Shown here: one piece after another, positions 13,817 to 16,177 of the stretch
How the letters are laid out: every line of letters begins with the position of its first letter
Position numbering within the stretch: position 1 is the stretch's first letter
Origin: QQUD01 sp039029915
GTDB taxonomy: Bacteria > Chloroflexota > Anaerolineae > Promineifilales > Promineifilaceae
Length of the DNA stretch: 16,177 nt
Direction of reading: 5' to 3'
Assembly: GCA_039029915.1 (NCBI GenBank)
Contig: JBCCFD010000140.1
Coordinates: 1-16,177 of the forward strand
Notes under the pieces: model-generated
Told to the model about the DNA's origin: nothing
The model's input: the letters and a program-made list of their open reading frames with translations, nothing else
Database searches by the model: none
Position numbers and translations under genes: made by a program

Positions 13817-14884
13817 TTAATCAGTTGAAACCTTGCCATTCGTTGAGGGGGATTGGGCGATCATGTTGCTAATCTCTACACCATCACCATCTTGCTCTAA
13901 AGATTTCTGAGCAGCTTCCAAAATATTGACAACGCTTAGTCCATTATAGCCGTCTGTTTGAGGCGTTTTCCCTTCCTTGACACATTCCAAGAAATGAGAG
14001 CACTGTACGCGTAGAGGCTCTTGCATTTGCAAGTGAGGAATAACCACATCACCGTAGTGATAAGCAAACGAAAATTCTCCAAAGGTATCCGTATGGCGAA
14101 TTGCTTTTACGCCTTTGTCATAAATACGAATTTTCTCAAGATTTTCAACATCATCGTAAATCACCATCTTCTTGCTACCCACAACAGTGATTTTTCGTGT
14201 TTTGCTAGGATCAAGCCAGCTCATGCGAATATGGGCCATAACATTATTTGGGAATCGGAAGGCCGCATAGGCAACGTCATGGATACCCTCTTGAACACAG
14301 GCTGCAGAATGAACACTTACTTTATAAGGTTCATTACCAAGCAGGTAGCGTAAGATAGAAATATCGTGGGGAGCTAGATCCCACAAAACATTAGCTTTGG
14401 TTTGGAACAGACCCAAGCTAGCCCGTACAGCATCAATATAGTAAATATCACCGAGCTCCCCGCTATCGATCATACTTTTTAGCTGCCGAACGGCCGGATT
14501 GTATTCAAATGTATGCCCAACCATTAATACAACATTATTTTGAGCCGCAACCGAAATCAGATTGCGAGCATCCTCACTGTTCAGGGTTAAAGGTTTTTCA
14601 ACCAGCACACTGAGGTTATTATTCATACAATCGGCTGCAATTGGGAAGTGCGTGTTAGGCGGTGTAGCAATGACAACCCCATCCAAATCCATTTCAAAAA
14701 AATCTTTATAATTTTGCGTTGTAGTTTGGATTTGGGGAAATCTTGATTTTAAGTGATTTAAACGACCTTCATCTAAGTCAGCAACTGCGACGAGTTCGGC
14801 ATCGGGAATTTCAATAAAATTTCGAATTAAATTGGGGCCCCAATAGCCTCCACCAATTGCACCAATTCTGAGTTTATCCTTCAT
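13817..14884 (-). CDS. Gfo/Idh/MocA-family NAD-dependent sugar dehydrogenase
   Basis: A 355-residue oxidoreductase. The Rossmann nucleotide-binding site is at the N-terminus (IGAIGGGYWGPN, residues 7-18), followed by ATPPNTHF (73-80) and EKPLTLN with the catalytic-type K97. WDLAPHDISIL (168-178) supplies the conserved Asp/His region. This pattern matches WlbA/WbpB-like enzymes that oxidise C3 of UDP-N-acetylglucosaminuronate, and the aminotransferase downstream fits the next step; the substrate is inferred. The start is ATG 14884, which aligns with the family N-terminus and lies 5 bases after the previous gene's stop. A longer reading from 14956 would add a non-homologous peptide overlapping that gene. 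It shares a transcript with the phosphoglycosyl transferase. Confidence 0.9.
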   Translation of the reverse strand: MKDKLRIGAIGGGYWGPNLIRNFIEIPDAELVAVADLDEGRLNHLKSRFPQIQTTTQNYKDFFEMDLDGVVIATPPNTHFPIAADCMNNNLSVLVEKPLTLNSEDARNLISVAAQNNVVLMVGHTFEYNPAVRQLKSMIDSGELGDIYYIDAVRASLGLFQTKANVLWDLAPHDISILRYLLGNEPYKVSVHSAACVQEGIHDVAYAAFRFPNNVMAHIRMSWLDPSKTRKITVVGSKKMVIYDDVENLEKIRIYDKGVKAIRHTDTFGEFSFAYHYGDVVIPHLQMQEPLRVQCSHFLECVKEGKTPQTDGYNGLSVVNILEAAQKSLEQDGDGVEISNMIAQSPSTNGKVSTD

Positions 14885-14889
14885 CTCTT

Positions 14890-15639
14890 TTATCCAGCAC
14901 CTTTTTGGTTTATTGCGGCAGGGACAGTTAAAAAGATAATCTTCATATCCATCCACACCGATGATTTATGGATGTATTCTACATCTAAGTCCACCATTTC
15001 TTGAAAGCTTGTGGCCGCTCGACCTGAGACTTGCCACCAGCCTGTCATGCCTGGTGTTGCAGCTAAACGAGCCATTTGTGATGACTTGTAAAGTTCTACT
15101 TCATAAGGAATGGGAGGACGAGGGCCAACGATGCTCATTTCACCCCGCAATACGTTAAATAATTGGGGTAATTCGTCTAAGCTGAGCTTACGTAGCACTT
15201 TGCCTACCTTGGTAACGCGAGGGTCTTTCGTCATTTTAAAAGTTTTATTTTGTTCCCCGCGAATTTTTGCCATCTTTTCCTCATCACCTTCAATGTAAGC
15301 TGCGATGTATTCACGATGAAGCTTTGAACCGGCATTTACTCTCATTGTTCGATATTTGTAAATAGGAAATGTAACTGTTTGCCATACCCAACGGCCGTTT
15401 TTGTAAATTCGTTTTGCGCCAACCCGTTCCTGTACAAAAATAGCGGGGCCATCACTGTCCATACGAATCATAATTGCCAAAGCTAACATGAGAGGGCCCA
15501 AAAAAATTAGCGAAGGGATAACAATGCAAAGATCGATGACTCGTTTCCAAAAATAGTAGTTGGCTTTGCTGTTTGTTGATTTTTCAGTTTTTAATCCTAC
15601 TTCTTGAGATATGATGATATTGTTCACGATGATGTTCAT
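14890..15639 (-). CDS. Polyprenyl-phosphate phosphoglycosyl transferase (bacterial sugar transferase family)
   Basis: A 249-residue monotopic membrane enzyme that moves a sugar-1-phosphate from a nucleotide sugar onto undecaprenyl phosphate, the first committed step of repeat-unit synthesis. One hydrophobic segment (about 34-58) is followed by FVQERVG, IYKYRTMR (93-100), TKDPRVTKVGKVLRK, SLDELPQLFNVLRGEMSIVGPRPP (153-176) and PGMTGWWQVSGR (196-207). The D155-E156 pair matches the catalytic Asp-Glu dyad of the PglC-type catalytic domain. Two stretches, between RVG and YKYR and between residues 103 and 135, are longer than in minimal PglC proteins; this is common in WcaJ-like exopolysaccharide enzymes. 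The large N-terminal domain of full WcaJ is absent. The start codon has only a weak ribosome site, so the exact N-terminus is less certain. Confidence 0.92.
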   Translation of the reverse strand: MNIIVNNIIISQEVGLKTEKSTNSKANYYFWKRVIDLCIVIPSLIFLGPLMLALAIMIRMDSDGPAIFVQERVGAKRIYKNGRWVWQTVTFPIYKYRTMRVNAGSKLHREYIAAYIEGDEEKMAKIRGEQNKTFKMTKDPRVTKVGKVLRKLSLDELPQLFNVLRGEMSIVGPRPPIPYEVELYKSSQMARLAATPGMTGWWQVSGRAATSFQEMVDLDVEYIHKSSVWMDMKIIFLTVPAAINQKGAG

Positions 15640-15873
15640 CCCGATTGTTTAATATTACAGTACAAATAAAAAACAATACATTAAATATGATTATAAATAA
15701 ATTTGTTTATGACCATAGAACGCTAGTCCAACATTAGACGATTATTTTTCATAAAAGTCACTATAAATTTATAAAATTAAACTTTTAAATTGCTACTTGC
15801 ATTTCTTAATACTAATGTAGTTTTTTGGTCTTACGATAGGACTTAAACAAATGTTACGACCTATCTTAAATAA
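15640..15873. other. AT-rich intergenic region upstream of the phosphoglycosyl transferase
   Basis: No coding potential was seen. TATAAT on the minus strand (15695-15690) could be the -10 of the polysaccharide promoter, about 50 bases before the start codon, but no good -35 is positioned with it. An inverted repeat GATAGG/CCTATC (15835-15840, 15860-15865) with TTACGA repeated beside each arm lies near the E2 terminator. Confidence 0.4.
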
Positions 15874-15904
15874 AAAAAGCTCCCTTACTTAAAGGAAGCT
15901 TTTT
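15874..15904 (-). terminator. Rho-independent terminator of the E2 gene
   Basis: AAAAAGCT then CCTT (15874-15886) pairs with AAGG then AGCTTTTT (15892-15904), with one C/A mismatch and a short loop. On the minus strand it is followed by TTTTTTTATTTAAG. It lies 32 bases beyond the TAA that would normally end the E2 reading frame (15937-15939). Confidence 0.78.
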
Positions 15905-15936
15905 GAAGAAGGAAGTTTTTTGAAGTTTGGTGAATG

Positions 15937-15978
15937 TTACCCCTCTAGAAGCAGCTGCTCTGGATCTTCAATGAGTTG
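15937..15978 (-). pseudogene. Severed C-terminal tail of the E2 gene
   Basis: Directly after the in-frame TAA at 15979-15981, the same frame continues QLIEDPEQLLLEG and ends at TAA 15937-15939. This is the conserved end of 2-oxoglutarate dehydrogenase E2 proteins, where the family reads FLVTIKELLEDP..LLL. The TAA takes the place of the lysine codon (AAA), so a single base change would restore the frame. Confidence 0.8.
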
Positions 15979-16177
15979 TTACACTGTAACCAAGAATTGA
16001 ACCGCCTCCCGGCCGTCCAAACAACGGTGATCGTAAGTTAGCGCAGCATACATAATGGTGCGGATGTGAACCTCCCCATTAATGGCCACTGGACGTTCAA
16101 CAATATTATGCAATCCTAGAATACCAACCTGTGGTGGATTAAGAATTGGGGTGCTCAGCATAGACCCAAACACACCA
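15979..16177 (-). CDS. sucB: Dihydrolipoamide acyltransferase (E2) of 2-oxoglutarate dehydrogenase, C-terminal part, truncated
   Basis: The last 65 residues before a stop codon; the rest lies beyond the window edge. E2 transfers the succinyl group from lipoamide to CoA and forms the core of the dehydrogenase complex in the TCA cycle. GVFGSMLSTPILNPPQ, ERPVAINGEVHIRTIMY and the catalytic YDHRCLDGREAVQFLV (His of the DHRxxDG motif) identify the catalytic domain, and the STPILNPPQ wording favours succinyl- over acetyltransferase. The frame ends FLVTV-TAA, 14 codons early (the stop plus 13 recognisable residues). The active-site His is retained, but the C-terminal helix and strand are missing unless the stop is read through or is a sequence error. 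A strong terminator follows. Confidence 0.88.
   Translation of the reverse strand, partial: GVFGSMLSTPILNPPQVGILGLHNIVERPVAINGEVHIRTIMYAALTYDHRCLDGREAVQFLVTV

Larger units (their letters stand above)
1655..15398. repeat. Highly iterated palindrome ACGGCCGT, 15 exact copies
   Basis: Exact copies start at 1655, 2375, 3705, 3723, 5261, 5412, 5706, 6497, 7224, 7873, 11155, 12417, 12446, 12768 and 15391. Six extend to AACGGCCGTT (2374, 3722, 5260, 7223, 11154, 15390). Thirteen lie inside genes on both strands: eight are read as Thr-Ala-Val and five as (Asp/Asn/Tyr)-Gly-Arg. Two are noncoding and form the stem of the terminator at 12417-12453. Only three other CGGCCG cores were seen (3586, 14491, about 16010), so the outer A and T are favoured. 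Random expectation for an 8-base word here is about 0.2. The distribution resembles HIP1 (GCGATCGC) of cyanobacteria. Confidence 0.85.

Noticed and set aside
14885..14956. Longer N-terminus for the sugar dehydrogenase
   Set aside because: The added residues overlap the transferase gene in another frame, and the Rossmann motif begins properly after ATG 14884.
1..16177. CRISPR array or prophage
   Set aside because: No regularly spaced direct repeats, no integrase, capsid or Cas genes were found; the repeats present are scattered palindromes.

Overview
The window looks like chromosomal DNA of a mid-GC bacterium, most probably a member of the Chloroflexota (Anaerolineae-like). This is inferred, not proven. 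The clues are a lipoprotein with long Pro/Thr linkers (PTPTATP type), a secreted protein with a short 'IYLPLIRK' segment after its signal peptide (a pattern I associate with exported Chloroflexota proteins), cytoplasmic HtrA-like protease pairs, and the style of the polysaccharide genes. No rRNA, tRNA, CRISPR array or complete insertion sequence was seen.

Layout. The left edge (1-529, minus) is the start of an aconitase gene. It is followed by a vapBC toxin-antitoxin pair (776-1431, minus). A divergent plus-strand block then holds a lipoprotein with PPC-like domains (1619-3151), a stand-alone LuxR/NarL-type response regulator (3396-4019), and two adjacent HtrA-like serine proteases, one with a PDZ domain and one without (4330-5830). 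A hairpin at 5838-5862 separates this block from a long minus-strand polysaccharide locus. In transcription order (right to left) the locus reads: phosphoglycosyl transferase (15639-14890), Gfo/Idh/MocA sugar dehydrogenase (14884-13817), terminator, DegT/DnrJ-type sugar aminotransferase (13573-12461), terminator, Wzz-like chain-length protein (12031-10574), O-antigen-ligase/polymerase-like membrane protein (10567-8930), GT4-type glycosyltransferase (8991-7744), and a secreted right-handed beta-helix protein (7399-5909). The right edge (minus) is the C-terminus of a 2-oxoglutarate dehydrogenase E2 gene.

How the genes fit together. The phosphoglycosyl transferase would load the first sugar phosphate on the polyprenyl carrier. 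The dehydrogenase and aminotransferase would make a 3-amino sugar nucleotide. The GT4 enzyme would extend the glycan, and the ligase/polymerase and Wzz proteins would polymerise it and set its length. The secreted beta-helix protein may bind, cleave or modify the product. No flippase and no exporter are in the window, so the set is incomplete here. TCA-cycle genes lie on both sides.

The most unusual observation is a highly iterated palindrome. The octamer ACGGCCGT occurs 15 times in 16 kb, where chance predicts well under one. It lies in most genes, in two of the three reading phases, and twice in a noncoding terminator hairpin, resembling HIP1 of cyanobacteria with a different sequence. Second is an in-frame TAA that cuts a recognisable 13-residue tail off the E2 protein. 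There are also several small palindromic repeats of REP or MITE type between genes.
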